Assembly (NCBI RefSeq): GCF_007679965.1
Contig: NZ_VEHL01000004.1
Location: forward strand, 372,001 to 436,000
Reading direction: 5' to 3'
Length of the DNA stretch: 64,000 nt
Origin: Bordetella genomosp. 13
Lineage (GTDB): Bacteria; Pseudomonadota; Gammaproteobacteria; Burkholderiales; Burkholderiaceae_B
Shown here: positions 28,526-38,023 of the stretch, piece after piece
Layout of the letters: every line of letters starts with the position of its first letter
Numbering within the stretch: the first letter of the stretch is position 1
Made by a program: the position numbers and the translations under genes
The notes under the pieces: model-generated
The model's input: the letters and a program-made list of their open reading frames with translations, nothing else
Database searches by the model: none
Told to the model about the DNA's origin: nothing

Positions 28526-29296
28526 ATGAAGAAGACGCTGCTTGCCCACTCCCTGTGCCTGGCCGCCGCCGCATGTGCGATGGCGCCCGTCGTGCATGCC
28601 GATCCGACCGATCTAGGCGCCGGCTTTTCGCTCAGCGGCAATGCCACGATCGTCAACGACTACCGGTTCCGCGGCTTCTCGCAGACCGATTTCCGGCCCG
28701 CCGCGCAACTGGGCTTCGACATCGCCCACAGCTCCGGTTTCTACCTGGGCAACTGGAACTCCAACGTCTCCGACTTCGTGATCAACGAAGGCAACCTCGA
28801 GATGGACTTCTACGGCGGCTGGCGCGGTCCGGTCGCGGGCGACCTGGGCCTGGACATCGGCGCGCTGCACTACTACTACCCGGGTTCCTCGTCGGCCAAG
28901 AGCGGCGGCAACATCAACAACACCGACATCTACCTGGGCGTGACCTACCAGACCTTCTCGCTGAAGTATTCGTACACGCCCAGCGACTTCTTCGGCGTGG
29001 CCGACACCAAGGGCACCTGGTACCTGGACGCGTCGGGCACCTATGATCTGGGCGACGGCTGGGGCCTGGTCGGCCACGTCGGCTACCAGCGCCTGAAGGG
29101 TGCGGTGTCCTACACCGCCGACGACGAGAAGATCAGCGGCTACGTCGACTACAAGCTGGGCGTGACCAAGGACCTGAAGGGCTGGGTCGTGGGCTTGGCC
29201 GCGGTGGGAGCGAACAAGGACAACTGGCTGCCGACCAAGTACGGCCACCCGTCCGGCCGCCTGGGCGCCGTGGTGTCCGTGTCGCGCACCTTCTGA
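28526..29296 (+). CDS. TorF family putative outer-membrane porin
   Basis: A 256-aa beta-barrel protein with a Sec signal peptide ([17 protein letters not shown], cleavage before DPTD). The TorF/Gcw_chp pattern is present: [80 protein letters not shown] (in parts), ending with the aromatic C-terminal Phe typical of outer-membrane barrels. In other betaproteobacteria such porins often stand next to glnK-amtB; here those genes do not follow. The upstream sigma-54/NtrC-like signals suggest nitrogen-limitation control. Confidence 0.88.
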   Translation: MKKTLLAHSLCLAAAACAMAPVVHADPTDLGAGFSLSGNATIVNDYRFRGFSQTDFRPAAQLGFDIAHSSGFYLGNWNSNVSDFVINEGNLEMDFYGGWRGPVAGDLGLDIGALHYYYPGSSSAKSGGNINNTDIYLGVTYQTFSLKYSYTPSDFFGVADTKGTWYLDASGTYDLGDGWGLVGHVGYQRLKGAVSYTADDEKISGYVDYKLGVTKDLKGWVVGLAAVGANKDNWLPTKYGHPSGRLGAVVSVSRTF

Positions 29297-29311
29297 TTTC
29301 TCCTGGTTTGG

Positions 29312-29341
29312 GGCCGGTCGTCCCGCAAGGGACGATCGGCC
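29312..29341 (+). terminator. Intrinsic terminator after the porin gene
   Basis: 13-bp stem GGCCGGTCGTCCC / GGGACGATCGGCC (one G-T type mismatch) with loop GCAA, followed by a modest T-rich run. Confidence 0.7.
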
Positions 29342-29414
29342 TTGCCGTTTTCAGGGGCGGATCGTCGCAGCGGGCCACGGGCCAGGCAGGTTTCGGGCGG
29401 GTCCGGACACTTCA

Positions 29415-29420
29415 TATAAT
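29415..29420 (+). promoter_or_regulatory. -10 element before rlmD
   Basis: A perfect TATAAT 37 bp before the rlmD ATG, with a weak -35-like TTTCGG 18 bp upstream. It would give a leader of about 30 nt. Confidence 0.5.
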
Positions 29421-29456
29421 GCCGGGTTGCCCGAAAACCTGGATCGCCCGCAAGAG

Positions 29457-30872
29457 ATGTCCGACGTACTGAAAATCGAGTCCCTGGACCTGGAAGCCCG
29501 GGGCATTGCCCGCCGCGACGGCAAGGTCGTGTTCGTCGAGGGCGCGCTGCCCGGCGAACGGGTGACCGCCACGACGGTGCGGCGCAAGCCGTCCTACGAG
29601 ACCGCGCGCGTCGAGACCGTGCTGACGCCGTCGTCGCAGCGCGTCGTGCCGCGCTGCCCTCACTTCGGCGTGTGCGGCGGCTGTGCCATGCAGCACCTGG
29701 AGCCGACCGCCCAGGTGGCCATCAAGCAGCGTTCGCTGGAAGACACCTTCTGGCACATCGGCAAGCTGCGCCCGGCGCGCGTGCTGCCGCCGTTGCATGG
29801 CCCCACCTGGGGCTATCGCTACCGCGCCCGCCTGTCGGTGCGCGTGGTGCCCAAGAAGGGCGGGGTGCTGGTGGGCTTCCACGAGCGCAAGAGCAGCTAC
29901 GTGGCAGACATGCGCGAGTGCCACGTGCTGCCGCCGTCCGTCAGCGCGCTGCTGATGCCGCTGCGCGCCCTGATCGCCAGCATGTCGGCGCCCGACCGCA
30001 TGCCGCAGATCGAAGTGGCGCTGGGCGATGCCGTCACGGTGCTGGTGCTGCGCCATCTGCTGCCGCTGACCGACGGCGACGTCGCCTTGCTGCGCGCCTT
30101 TGCCCAGGAGCACGGCGTGCAATGGTGGCTGCAGTCCAAGGGGCCCGACACCGTGCAGCCGCTGGAGCCCGGACACGCCGACGCGCTGGCCTATGCGCTG
30201 CCGGAGTTCGGCCTGCGCATGCCGTACCGGCCCACCGATTTCACGCAGGTCAATCATTCCATCAACCGCGCGATGATCTCGCGTGCGCTGACGCTGCTGG
30301 AACCCCAGCCCACCGACCGCATCGCCGACCTGTTCTGTGGCCTGGGCAATTTCACGCTGCCGCTGGCCACGCGCGCACGCGAGGCCGTGGGCGTGGAAGG
30401 CAGCAAGATGCTGACCGACCGCGCCATGCAGGCGGCCCGCGAACACGGCCTGCAGGACACCACCAGCTTCGCCACGCTGAACCTGTTCGAGGTCGACGTG
30501 CAGTGGCTGCGCGGCCTGGGCTACTTCGACCGCATGCTCATCGACCCGCCGCGCGAAGGCGCGCAGGCCGTGGCGCAGGCGCTGTCGCAACTGTCGCTGG
30601 CCGAGCGCCCCAGGCGCATCGTCTACGTGTCCTGTAATCCCGCCACGCTGGCGCGCGATGCCGCCATCATGGTGCACGAGGGCGGCTATGCGCTGCGCAG
30701 CGCGGGCGTGATCAACATGTTCCCGCACACGGGGCACGTCGAGTCCATCGCGGTGTTCGAATCGCTGGACGAGGCCACCGTGCTGGCCGCGCAGGCCGAT
30801 GCCGCGCAGAAGCGGCTGGCGGCGCAAGCCGTTGCGGCGGCCGGCGTGGCGGCTGAGGCCGACGCCGCCTGA
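29457..30872 (+). CDS. rlmD: 23S rRNA (uracil(1939)-C(5))-methyltransferase
   Basis: RlmD/RumA, 471 aa. Domains in order: N-terminal TRAM domain (about 1-60), 4Fe-4S ligands Cys67, Cys73 and Cys76 ([15 protein letters not shown]) with a fourth in RECHVL, the QVNHSIN motif, SAM-binding [14 protein letters not shown], and the catalytic Cys in [13 protein letters not shown]. The ATG at [10 protein letters not shown] is chosen over a TTG ten codons upstream. An Ala-rich tail of about 30 residues extends the C-terminus beyond the usual end. Confidence 0.94.
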   Translation: MSDVLKIESLDLEARGIARRDGKVVFVEGALPGERVTATTVRRKPSYETARVETVLTPSSQRVVPRCPHFGVCGGCAMQHLEPTAQVAIKQRSLEDTFWHIGKLRPARVLPPLHGPTWGYRYRARLSVRVVPKKGGVLVGFHERKSSYVADMRECHVLPPSVSALLMPLRALIASMSAPDRMPQIEVALGDAVTVLVLRHLLPLTDGDVALLRAFAQEHGVQWWLQSKGPDTVQPLEPGHADALAYALPEFGLRMPYRPTDFTQVNHSINRAMISRALTLLEPQPTDRIADLFCGLGNFTLPLATRAREAVGVEGSKMLTDRAMQAAREHGLQDTTSFATLNLFEVDVQWLRGLGYFDRMLIDPPREGAQAVAQALSQLSLAERPRRIVYVSCNPATLARDAAIMVHEGGYALRSAGVINMFPHTGHVESIAVFESLDEATVLAAQADAAQKRLAAQAVAAAGVAAEADAA

Positions 30873-31035
30873 TCGACGGCGTGGGCGCGCGGCCGCCTGC
30901 GGACTGCCGAGCTGCATTCCGCCCGGACCGCGTCGCGGTTGGCCTGCCATAGCGCGCGGACCGGCGCGCCGGCCGCATGGCGACGTGCCGGGCGGATGTG
31001 CCGCGCGCCAATGGGCCGCACGCTCCGCGGACGTG

Positions 31036-31599
31036 CTACGTCCCGGTGCGCTGCGCGTCCGGCCGGGACCATAGCCACGCCAGTACGCAGGCCATGCTGA
31101 TCCATCCGGACCAGAGCGCCCAGGCGTACGGAATGGTGTAGTACATGATCACCGCGCAGGCTGACATCGACACCGCGGCCGCGATCTTCGCCCGCCGGGC
31201 AACGCGCCTGCCGTTGTGCCAGTCATGCAGCAACGGCCCGAACCCTTTGTGTCGATACAGCCAGGCATGCAGGCGCGGCGAGCTGCGCGCGGAGGCCCAT
31301 GCGGCCAGCAGCACGAAGACGGTGGTGGGCAGGCCGGGCACGAAGACGCCGATGACGGCCAGGCAGATGCAAAGGCCCGCCAACGCCATCAGCAAGGCGC
31401 GCTGCCAGGGCCTGCGCAGGCCCTGGTAAGCGGGCATGGCGGCTGGCGCGGCAATCGGCATTGCGGGAACGTCGGCAGCGGGCGTGGGGCTCGGTGCCGG
31501 GACTGGCCCGGCAGCCGGCGTCGTCTTGCGAGGCTGGGCCGGTTGCGCTGCCCGCGAGTCGGCTTGCGCGCCGTAGGAATCGGCCGAGCGCCGAGTCAT
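31036..31599 (-). CDS. DUF454/YbaN family inner-membrane protein
   Basis: A 187-aa membrane protein with the DUF454 signature (GLCICLAVIGVFVPGLPTTVFVLLAAW in parts, SSPRLHAWLYRHKGFGPLLHDW) and three to four helices. About 65 N-terminal residues rich in Pro and Ala precede the family domain, making it longer than the usual 120-130 aa. Its ATG overlaps the heme-oxygenase stop by 4 nt, so it is the second gene of a Fur-controlled unit, which points to a role connected with iron or heme; the family's function is unknown. Confidence 0.82.
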   Translation of the reverse strand: MTRRSADSYGAQADSRAAQPAQPRKTTPAAGPVPAPSPTPAADVPAMPIAAPAAMPAYQGLRRPWQRALLMALAGLCICLAVIGVFVPGLPTTVFVLLAAWASARSSPRLHAWLYRHKGFGPLLHDWHNGRRVARRAKIAAAVSMSACAVIMYYTIPYAWALWSGWISMACVLAWLWSRPDAQRTGT

Positions 31600-32192
31600 G
31601 CGGAAAGCTTGAAATGGCGCTCGAGCAGCTGGCCGAAACGATCGAAGGCCGCATGCGCGCCGGCGATCACCGCGTCGTGCGTGTCCACGCCGATCTCGTC
31701 GCTGTCCAGCGCCTGCACGAAGCGGCGCCATACGACGGCGCGGCCTTCGGGGTAGGCGGCCAGGTTGCGCGCGCCGAACTCGGCGGACAGGCCCAGCTTG
31801 GCCTGCACCTCCTTGAACAGGAAGGCGGCGCCCAGTGTCGAACCCTCGGAGACGTAGAGCCAACCCAGGCCCTCGGGCATGGTCACGTTCCGGCTGGCCA
31901 CGGCGTCTTCCCTCGGTGGCGGCGCGCCCAGGTCGCGCAGGTCGTCCAGCGCGGCTGCTTCGCGCCCGCGCACGGCCAGGTCGGGCACGGCGGCCCGCAG
32001 TCCTGCGTCGTGGAACAGGTGCTCGACGTCGCGCTGGAACAGGTACTGGGCGGCGACGAAACCCGCGTAGGCCTCGCGGCTCGCAAACGGCGCGGCGCGT
32101 TCCATCAACCGGTGCATGCGCTCGTGCTGCGCGGCGGTTTCGATCTTCAGGCGCTGCGACAGGGTCAGGCGTTCGAGGGTTTCGGTCGTCAT
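31596..32192 (-). CDS. Biliverdin-producing heme oxygenase
   Basis: Degrades heme to biliverdin, CO and iron in the cytoplasm for iron acquisition. The 198-aa protein has the helical heme-oxygenase pattern: TLSQRLKIETAAQHERMHRLM with the proximal-ligand candidate His23, FVAAQYLFQRDVEHLF, and the distal-helix sequence GWLYVSEGSTLGAAFLFK. The ATG at MTTETLERL is chosen over an in-frame start 36 codons upstream, which would run through the Fur box. Electron donor unknown. Translationally coupled to the DUF454 gene downstream. Confidence 0.88.
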   Translation of the reverse strand: MTTETLERLTLSQRLKIETAAQHERMHRLMERAAPFASREAYAGFVAAQYLFQRDVEHLFHDAGLRAAVPDLAVRGREAAALDDLRDLGAPPPREDAVASRNVTMPEGLGWLYVSEGSTLGAAFLFKEVQAKLGLSAEFGARNLAAYPEGRAVVWRRFVQALDSDEIGVDTHDAVIAGAHAAFDRFGQLLERHFKLSA

Positions 32193-32230
32193 GGGCGTGC
32201 GGGCAGTGAGGAGGAGCGGGCTGGTTGTCC

Positions 32231-32249
32231 GAGAATTGTTCTCATTATC
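32231..32249 (-). promoter_or_regulatory. Fur box upstream of heme oxygenase
   Basis: Read on the minus strand the 19-mer is GATAATGAGAACAATTCTC, matching 15 of 19 positions of the Fur consensus GATAATGATAATCATTATC. It ends about 39 bp before the heme-oxygenase ATG, the expected location for iron repression. Confidence 0.75.
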
Positions 32250-32381
32250 ACGAATACCCGTCCGATTGACACGTTGAAGTTGCCCAAGGGTACAGGACAA
32301 GCTTCCCTGTGGCTCAGGCCCGTCGGCGCACGGGACGCCGGCATGGCCTCGGTCCGGCGGTGCCAGCCGCGCCGGCCGGCG

Positions 32382-32783
32382 TCAATCCGGGACCGCGGTG
32401 CCGCTCAGCTGATCGATGATCGGGCAATCCGGCCGCTTGTCGCCATGGCAATGCCGCGCCAGGTGCTTCAGCGTATCCGCCATCTGCTGCAGTTCGGCTG
32501 CCTTGCGTTCCAGCTCCCGCACGTGTTCCAGCGCCACGCGCTTGACGTCGGCGCTGGCGCGGCTGCGGTCGTTCCACAGCGCCAGCAGCTCGTGCATCTG
32601 TTCGACCGAGAAGCCCAGCCCGCGGGCGCGGCGCACGAAGCGCAGCGTGTGCAGGTCGGTGTCGCTGTAGACGCGATAGCCCGAGTCCGTGCGCTGCGCC
32701 GGCCCGATCAGGCCGATGGTTTCGTAGTAGCGGATCATCTTTGCCGAGATGCCCGAGGCTTGCGAGGCTTGTCCGATGTTCAT
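32382..32783 (-). CDS. cueR: CueR-type copper-responsive MerR regulator
   Basis: MerR-family activator, 133 aa. N-terminal winged helix (IGQASQASGISAKMIRYYE), long dimerisation helix, and the C-terminal metal loop CHGDKRPDC with Cys112 and Cys120, the same positions as in E. coli CueR, which senses Cu(I). It lies 29 bp after copA on the same strand, so it is probably co-transcribed with it and autoregulated through the copA promoter. Its targets should be the two operators between copA and copZ. Confidence 0.93.
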   Translation of the reverse strand: MNIGQASQASGISAKMIRYYETIGLIGPAQRTDSGYRVYSDTDLHTLRFVRRARGLGFSVEQMHELLALWNDRSRASADVKRVALEHVRELERKAAELQQMADTLKHLARHCHGDKRPDCPIIDQLSGTAVPD

Positions 32784-32812
32784 GGCGATGGCGTTCCGAA
32801 AGCGGTGAGTAG

Positions 32813-35155
32813 TCAGGCGGCGGCCGCGCGAAACGCCTTCAGGCGCAACGCGTTGCCCACGACGAACACGCTGGACAGCGCCATCGCGCCCGCCGCCAGC
32901 ATGGGCGACAGCGCCACGCCGTAGGCCGGATAGAGCGCGCCGGCCGCCAGCGGGATCAGCGCGGCGTTGTAGGCAAAGGCCCAGAACAGGTTCTGGCGGA
33001 TGTTGGACAGCGTGGCGCGGCTGAGCGCGATGGCCGTGGGCACGCCGTTGGGATCGCCCGCCATCAGCACCACCGACGCCGCCTCGATGGCCACGTCGGT
33101 GCCCGTGCCGATGGCCACGCCCACGTCGGCCGCGGCCAGGGCAGGGGCGTCGTTGATGCCATCCCCCACGAAGGCCGCGCGCTGCCCGCCTTCGCGCAGC
33201 GCCTGCACCGCGCGCACTTTGTCCTCGGGCAGCACTTCGGCGTGCACGGCGTCGATGCCCAGTTCGCGTGCCACCGCCTGCGCCGTCTCGCGGTTGTCGC
33301 CCGTGATCATGGCGGTGCGCAGCCCCTGCGCGTGCAGCGCGGCGATGGCCTCGCGGGCCGTGGGCTTGATGGGATCGGCGATGGCGGCCATCGCGGCGGC
33401 GCGACCATCGATGGCGACATACACCGGCGTCCAGCCGCGGCGGCCCCAGTCGACGGCTTGCTCGCCGAAAACCGAGACGTCCACCCGCAAGGCCTCCATC
33501 AGTCGCGTCGCGCCGGCAGCCACGCGGCGGCCTTGCACGCGCCCACGCACCCCCGCGCCGGACTCGGCCACGAAGTCCTCGGCGGGCAGTATGTCGATGC
33601 CGCGTTCGCGTGCCGCGGTCACGATGGCCTGGGCGATGGGGTGTTCGGAGCGCGCTTGCAGCGAGGCCAGCAGGCGCAGCACGTCGTCCTCGCAGGCGGG
33701 TGCGTCGCGTGTATCCGAGGCATCGTGCGCACGAGAGGCATCGGATTCGCTGCCAGCGCGGGCCGGGGCGGGCGCCAGCCGCAGCGCGGCCAGCGCCGGC
33801 TTGCCCTGCGTCAGCGTGCCCGTCTTGTCGAAGGCCACCACGTTCACGTCGCGCAGCGATTGCAGCGCGTCGCCGTGGCGGAACAGCACGCCCAGTTCCG
33901 CCGCGCGGCCCGTGCCCACCATGATGGACGTGGGCGTGGCCAGGCCCATCGCGCAAGGGCAGGCGATGATCAGCACCGCCACCGCGTGCACCAGCGCGCC
34001 GGCCAGCGCGGGCTGGGGGCCCCAGGCCAGCCAGGCCGCGAACGTCAGCAAAGCGGCCGCCATCACCGCCGGCACGAACCAGCCGGTGATGCGGTCCACC
34101 AGCGCTTGCACCGGCAGCCGCGCGCCCTGCGCGTCTTCCACCATGCGGATGATGCGGGCCAGCTGCGTGTCGGCGCCGATGCGCGCGACGCGCAATGTGA
34201 AGCTGCCCGACGTGTTCAGCGTGCCGCCCGCCGCCGTGTCGCCCACGTGCTTCTCCACGGGCACCGGTTCTCCCGTCAGCATGGACTCGTCCACGTACGA
34301 GCTGCCTTCGGCGATCTCTCCATCCAGCGGGATCTGCTCGCCCGGCCGCACCAGCACCTGTTCGCCCACGCGCACCTCGTCCACCGGCACGTCCACGGGC
34401 TGCCCGCCGCGCAACACGCGGGCGCTGCGCGGTTGCAGCGCGGCCAGCCGGCGGATGGCCGCGCCCGTGCGGCCCTTGGCGCGCGCCTCCAGCATGCGGC
34501 CCAGCAGGATCAACGTGACGATGACGGCGGCCGCCTCGAAATACACCGCGCGCGCGCCGTCCGGCAGCCACTGCGGCGCGAACGTCGCCACGGTGGAATA
34601 GCCCCAGGCCGCGCCCGCGCCCAGCGCCACCAGCGAGTTCATCTCGGGCGCGCGGCGCCACAGCGCCGCCAGGCCCAGCGTGAAGAAGTGCCGCCCCGGC
34701 CCGGCCAGCACCGCCGTGGTCAGCACGAACTGCAGCAGCCAGCTGTTGCGCTCGCCCAGCGTGGCCGCGATCCAGTGATGCCAGGCGGGCACCAGGTGGC
34801 CGCCCATCTCGATGAGGAAGACCGGCAGCGTCAGCGCCAGGGCTGCCGCCAGTGCCAGGGTCAGGCGCCGCGCGTCGGCGTCGCGCGCCTGCGCCTGCCG
34901 TTCGGCATGGCCGTCCCGGGCCACGATGACCTGCGCCGCGTAGCCGGCCTTGCCGACGGCGGCGACCATCGCGTCCGGCGCGGCGCTGTCAGGGTCGTAG
35001 GACACCTGCGCCCGTTCGGTGGCCAGGTTGACGCTGGCGCTCCGCACGCCCGGCACGGCCGACAGCACTTTCTCGACGCGCTTCACGCATGAGGCGCACG
35101 TCATGCCATCGACGGAAAGATCCAGCTGGATGAGGGTAGAAGGGGCTGCGCTCAT
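32813..35155 (-). CDS. copA: Copper-exporting P1B-type ATPase
   Basis: Inner-membrane Cu(I) pump, 780 aa. One N-terminal heavy-metal-associated domain with GMTCASC (Cys20, Cys23), then membrane helices, the phosphatase loop ([10 protein letters not shown]), the transmembrane metal site CPC (about residue 399, [12 protein letters not shown]), the phosphorylation site DKTGTLTQG (about 440), and the hinge [12 protein letters not shown] His-Pro sequence (SEHPIAQAI) marks the P1B nucleotide domain. About 20 residues rich in Ser/Asp after the DKTG region look like a family-variable loop. Operon with cueR; divergent from copZ. Confidence 0.96.
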   Translation of the reverse strand: MSAAPSTLIQLDLSVDGMTCASCVKRVEKVLSAVPGVRSASVNLATERAQVSYDPDSAAPDAMVAAVGKAGYAAQVIVARDGHAERQAQARDADARRLTLALAAALALTLPVFLIEMGGHLVPAWHHWIAATLGERNSWLLQFVLTTAVLAGPGRHFFTLGLAALWRRAPEMNSLVALGAGAAWGYSTVATFAPQWLPDGARAVYFEAAAVIVTLILLGRMLEARAKGRTGAAIRRLAALQPRSARVLRGGQPVDVPVDEVRVGEQVLVRPGEQIPLDGEIAEGSSYVDESMLTGEPVPVEKHVGDTAAGGTLNTSGSFTLRVARIGADTQLARIIRMVEDAQGARLPVQALVDRITGWFVPAVMAAALLTFAAWLAWGPQPALAGALVHAVAVLIIACPCAMGLATPTSIMVGTGRAAELGVLFRHGDALQSLRDVNVVAFDKTGTLTQGKPALAALRLAPAPARAGSESDASRAHDASDTRDAPACEDDVLRLLASLQARSEHPIAQAIVTAARERGIDILPAEDFVAESGAGVRGRVQGRRVAAGATRLMEALRVDVSVFGEQAVDWGRRGWTPVYVAIDGRAAAMAAIADPIKPTAREAIAALHAQGLRTAMITGDNRETAQAVARELGIDAVHAEVLPEDKVRAVQALREGGQRAAFVGDGINDAPALAAADVGVAIGTGTDVAIEAASVVLMAGDPNGVPTAIALSRATLSNIRQNLFWAFAYNAALIPLAAGALYPAYGVALSPMLAAGAMALSSVFVVGNALRLKAFRAAAA

Positions 35156-35190
35156 GGCAGGGCCGTCCGGTTGTCGTTGATGATGCGACC

Positions 35191-35221
35191 AGTATCATCC
35201 TTCCCATCATGGGAAGGTCAA
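35191..35221 (-). promoter_or_regulatory. CueR-type promoter/operator of copA
   Basis: Minus strand: -35 TTGACC (35221-35216), spacer of exactly 19 bp, -10 GATACT (35196-35191). The spacer holds the dyad CCTTCCCATGATGGGAAGG. The long 19-bp spacer with a central dyad is the hallmark of MerR-family activated promoters. Confidence 0.85.
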
Positions 35222-35236
35222 GCAGTCATTCTAGGC

Positions 35237-35267
35237 TTGACCTTCCTATCTTGGGAAGGTTTAGACT
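35237..35267 (+). promoter_or_regulatory. CueR-type promoter/operator of copZ
   Basis: Plus strand: -35 TTGACC (35237-35242), 19-bp spacer, -10 TAGACT (35262-35267). The operator ACCTTCC-N7-GGAAGGT (35240-35260) closely matches the CueR consensus. It is a second, oppositely oriented site 15 bp from the copA element. Confidence 0.85.
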
Positions 35268-35320
35268 GGATTCGTGTCGGGTCGCATCGGACCCGTCTTA
35301 CTTCTACAGGAGCAGCAAGC

Positions 35321-35518
35321 ATGGCAATTGAACTGACCGTCCCGGACATGACCTGCGGACATTGCGTGAAGACCATCACCGAAGCCGTACAGGCCGTCGC
35401 GCCGGGCGCGCAGGTGCATGTCGACCTGGCGACGCATCAGGTGCGTGTGGACGGGGCATCGCAGGCGGAGCCCGTGCGTGACGCCATCCGCGAGGCAGGC
35501 TACGACGTACGAGGCTGA
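35321..35518 (+). CDS. copZ: Copper chaperone (HMA domain)
   Basis: A 65-aa single heavy-metal-associated domain with the Cu(I) site MTCGHC (Cys12, Cys15). It has the ferredoxin-like alternation of strands and helices and the C-terminal GYDVRG. It would deliver Cu(I) to CopA or buffer it in the cytosol. Shine-Dalgarno CAGGAGC upstream. Expressed from its own CueR-type promoter. Confidence 0.94.
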   Translation: MAIELTVPDMTCGHCVKTITEAVQAVAPGAQVHVDLATHQVRVDGASQAEPVRDAIREAGYDVRG

Positions 35519-35603
35519 TCCTGCGGAGGTGGCGGGGGCGGGGAATGCCTCGCTTACCGCCTTGAATAACCATAAGGCAATCGGGGTTGCGATTTCGAAA
35601 GTC

Positions 35604-35663
35604 ATAGGCTATCAATCAATTAAGATAATTAAATTAGATAAATTGATAGTCAGTATTTATAGT
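35604..35663 (+). promoter_or_regulatory. AT-rich control region of the peroxiredoxin-glutaredoxin gene
   Basis: A roughly 85-bp AT-rich patch in GC-rich DNA. It has the palindrome ATAGGCTAT (35604-35612) and the perfect inverted arms CTATCAAT (35609-35616) and ATTGATAG (35642-35649). A -10-like TATAGT (35658-35663) follows with a weak -35 TTAGAT 18 bp upstream. ATAG/CTAT tetranucleotides are the half-sites of OxyR, so OxyR control is possible; spacing is not canonical. Confidence 0.4.
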
Positions 35664-35716
35664 TCTCTCCATGCCGGTGCGCATCCCGCCGCACCCACCC
35701 CACAGGAGAGTTCCCC

Positions 35717-36445
35717 ATGCTGCAATCCCGCGAAGGCCAACGCGTTCCGAACGTCACGTTCCCCGTCCGCCAGGGCAATGACTGGAAAACGCTGACCAGC
35801 GACGAGCTGTTCAAGGGCAAGACCGTCGTGGTCTTCTCGCTGCCGGGCGCCTTCACGCCCACCTGCTCGTCCTCGCACCTGCCGCGCTACAACGAACTGG
35901 CGCCGGCCTTCCGTGCCGCGGGCGTGGACAGCATCGTCTGCGTCTCGGTCAATGACACCTTCGTGATGAACGAATGGGCCAAGGACCAGGAATCCGAGAA
36001 CATCGCGCTGCTGCCCGACGGCAATGGCGATTTCACCGACGGTATGGGCATGCTGGTCGACAAGCGCAACCTCGGCTTCGGCAAGCGCAGCTGGCGCTAT
36101 TCGATGCTGGTGCGTGACGGCGTGGTCGAGAAGATGTTCATCGAGCCCGAGAAAGACGGCGATCCCTTCGAAGTTTCCGACGCCGACACGATGTTGAACT
36201 ACGTGGCCCCGCAGGCCAAGAAGCCCGACCAGGTGGTCGTGTTCTCCAAGCCCGGCTGCCCGTTCTGCATCGACGCCAAGGCGTTGCTGGAAGCGCGCGG
36301 CTACGCGCCGGTCGAGATTCCGCTGGAGCACAAGGTCCGCGGCCGCGTCATCGGCGCCGTGTCGGGCAAGAGCACCGCCCCGCAGGTGTTCATCAACGGC
36401 GCGCTGATCGGCGGCCTGGAAGAGCTGAAGGCCCACCTGGGCTGA
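35717..36445 (+). CDS. Peroxiredoxin-glutaredoxin hybrid protein
   Basis: Fusion of a Prx5-type peroxiredoxin (about 1-165; peroxidatic Cys50 in [14 protein letters not shown]) and a glutaredoxin (about 172-242; redox site Cys181-Pro-Phe-Cys184, [10 protein letters not shown] at the end). Such hybrids reduce peroxides with glutathione as donor. The 242-aa length is normal. Shine-Dalgarno AGGAGAG before the ATG. It lies 63 bp upstream of a flavoprotein disulfide reductase, which may recycle the thiol donor. Confidence 0.94.
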   Translation: MLQSREGQRVPNVTFPVRQGNDWKTLTSDELFKGKTVVVFSLPGAFTPTCSSSHLPRYNELAPAFRAAGVDSIVCVSVNDTFVMNEWAKDQESENIALLPDGNGDFTDGMGMLVDKRNLGFGKRSWRYSMLVRDGVVEKMFIEPEKDGDPFEVSDADTMLNYVAPQAKKPDQVVVFSKPGCPFCIDAKALLEARGYAPVEIPLEHKVRGRVIGAVSGKSTAPQVFINGALIGGLEELKAHLG

Positions 36446-36508
36446 GCAGTCGGCTCGAGGCGGCGCGCCGAGGTGGCGCGCCGCCGGCTCACGAATCGCG
36501 AGGATGAA

Positions 36509-37954
36509 ATGAAGAATCTGCATACCGATGTCGCCGTGATAGGCGCCGGCACCGCCGGCCTGGCCGCCTACCGCGCGGCTCGCGCCGCGGGCAGGCGTGC
36601 GCTGCTGATCGAGGGCGGGGTGTACGGCACCACCTGCGCGCGGGTCGGCTGCATGCCGTCCAAGCTGCTGATCGCCGCCGCCGAGGCCGCCCATGCGGCC
36701 GCGCATGGCGCGCCGTTCGGCGTGCACGTGGATGGCACTGTGCGCGTCGATGGCGCCGAGGTGATGGCGCGCGTCAAGCGCGAACGCGACCGCTTCGTGG
36801 GCTTCGTATTGGACGGCGTGGAAAGCATTCCCGCCGAGGACAAGCTGCGCGGCCATGCCCGCTTCGTGTCGGACACGGTGCTGCGCATCGACGATCACAC
36901 CGAGGTGCATGCCGGCAGCGTGGTCATCGCGTCGGGCTCGTCGCCCGCCATCGCCGGCCCGCTGCGCGGGCTGGGTGATCGCCTGGTGGTGAACGACGAC
37001 GTGTTCGCCTGGGACGACCTGCCGCGCCGCGTGGCCGTGTTCGGGCCTGGCGTGATCGGCCTGGAGCTGGGCCAGGCATTGGCGCGGCTGGGCGTGCAGG
37101 TGCGCGTGTTCGGCGTCAGCGGCAGCCTGGGCGGCATCAGCGATCCGGCCGTGCGCCAGCGTGCCCGCAAGATTTTCCAGGAAGAGTTCTACCTGGATCC
37201 GGATGCCCGCGTGCTGGAAGTCGTGCGCATCGGCGACGAAGTCGAGATCCGCTACCTGGCGCTGGACAACACCGAGCGCGTGGAGCGTTTCGACTACGTG
37301 CTGGCCGCCACCGGCCGCAAGCCCAACGTCGACACGCTGGACCTGCAGAACACCACGCTGGCGCTGGATGCCCGCGACGTGCCGGTCTATGACCGCCACA
37401 CGATGCAGGCGGGCAATTCGTCCATCTTCATCGCGGGCGACGCCAATGCCGACGCGCCCCTGCTGCACGAGGCCGCCGACGAAGGCCGCATCGCGGGCGA
37501 GAATGCCGCGCGTTTTCCGACGGTGAAGCCGGGCGCGCGCCGGGCGCCGCTGGGCGTGGTGTTCTCCGATCCGCAGATCGCGCTGGTCGGCACGCCGCAT
37601 GCACGCCTGGAGACGGGCGGATTCGTGGTGGGCGAGGTCGACTTCGGCGACCAGGGCCGCTCGCTCGTCATGCTGAAGAACCGCGGCATGCTGCGCGTGT
37701 ACGCCGACATCGAAAGCGGCCGCTTCCTGGGCGCCGAGATGATCGGCCCCAGCGCGGAGCACATCGGCCACCTGCTGGCCTGGGCGGCGCAGCAGGAACT
37801 GACCGTGGCGCGCATGCTGGAGATGCCTTTCTATCACCCCGTGGTGGAAGAGGGCCTGCGCACGGCGCTGCGGGATGCGCAGGCGAAGCTGGTGCAGGCG
37901 CAGGCAACCGCGAAGGCGCAGGCGCAGGCGGTCATGTCGGCTGCGCAGGTGTAG
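36509..37954 (+). CDS. Dihydrolipoamide-dehydrogenase-like flavoprotein disulfide reductase
   Basis: Pyridine-nucleotide-disulfide oxidoreductase class I, 481 aa. FAD-binding VAVIGAGTAGLAAYRAA, redox-active Cys43-x4-Cys48 (GTTCARVGCMPSK), NAD(P)-binding VFGPGVIGLELGQALARLG, FAD-2 sequence SSIFIAGDANAD, and the C-terminal catalytic His-Glu in FYHPVVEEGLRTAL. The Arg/Val in CARVGC differs from the CLNVGC of true E3 subunits. No 2-oxoacid dehydrogenase genes are adjacent. Being next to the Prx-Grx hybrid, it may be a thiol or glutathione-type reductase. The tail is a Gln/Ala-rich stretch. Confidence 0.88.
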   Translation: MKNLHTDVAVIGAGTAGLAAYRAARAAGRRALLIEGGVYGTTCARVGCMPSKLLIAAAEAAHAAAHGAPFGVHVDGTVRVDGAEVMARVKRERDRFVGFVLDGVESIPAEDKLRGHARFVSDTVLRIDDHTEVHAGSVVIASGSSPAIAGPLRGLGDRLVVNDDVFAWDDLPRRVAVFGPGVIGLELGQALARLGVQVRVFGVSGSLGGISDPAVRQRARKIFQEEFYLDPDARVLEVVRIGDEVEIRYLALDNTERVERFDYVLAATGRKPNVDTLDLQNTTLALDARDVPVYDRHTMQAGNSSIFIAGDANADAPLLHEAADEGRIAGENAARFPTVKPGARRAPLGVVFSDPQIALVGTPHARLETGGFVVGEVDFGDQGRSLVMLKNRGMLRVYADIESGRFLGAEMIGPSAEHIGHLLAWAAQQELTVARMLEMPFYHPVVEEGLRTALRDAQAKLVQAQATAKAQAQAVMSAAQV

Positions 37955-37967
37955 TCGAAGCCCAAGA

Positions 37968-38000
37968 ACGAAGGCCGAGGCAATCAGCCCCGGCCTTCGT
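37968..38000. terminator. Bidirectional terminator between lpd-like gene and rlmJ
   Basis: Stem ACGAAGGCCG (37968-37977) with CGGCCTTCGT (37991-38000), 13-nt loop, between convergent genes. Confidence 0.65.
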
Positions 38001-38023
38001 CCCAATCAAGCCAGATCAGCCCG

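Noticed and set aside
28203..28529. 108-codon frame in the porin upstream region
   Set aside because: No Shine-Dalgarno, no conserved features, and it runs through the promoter elements of the porin gene.
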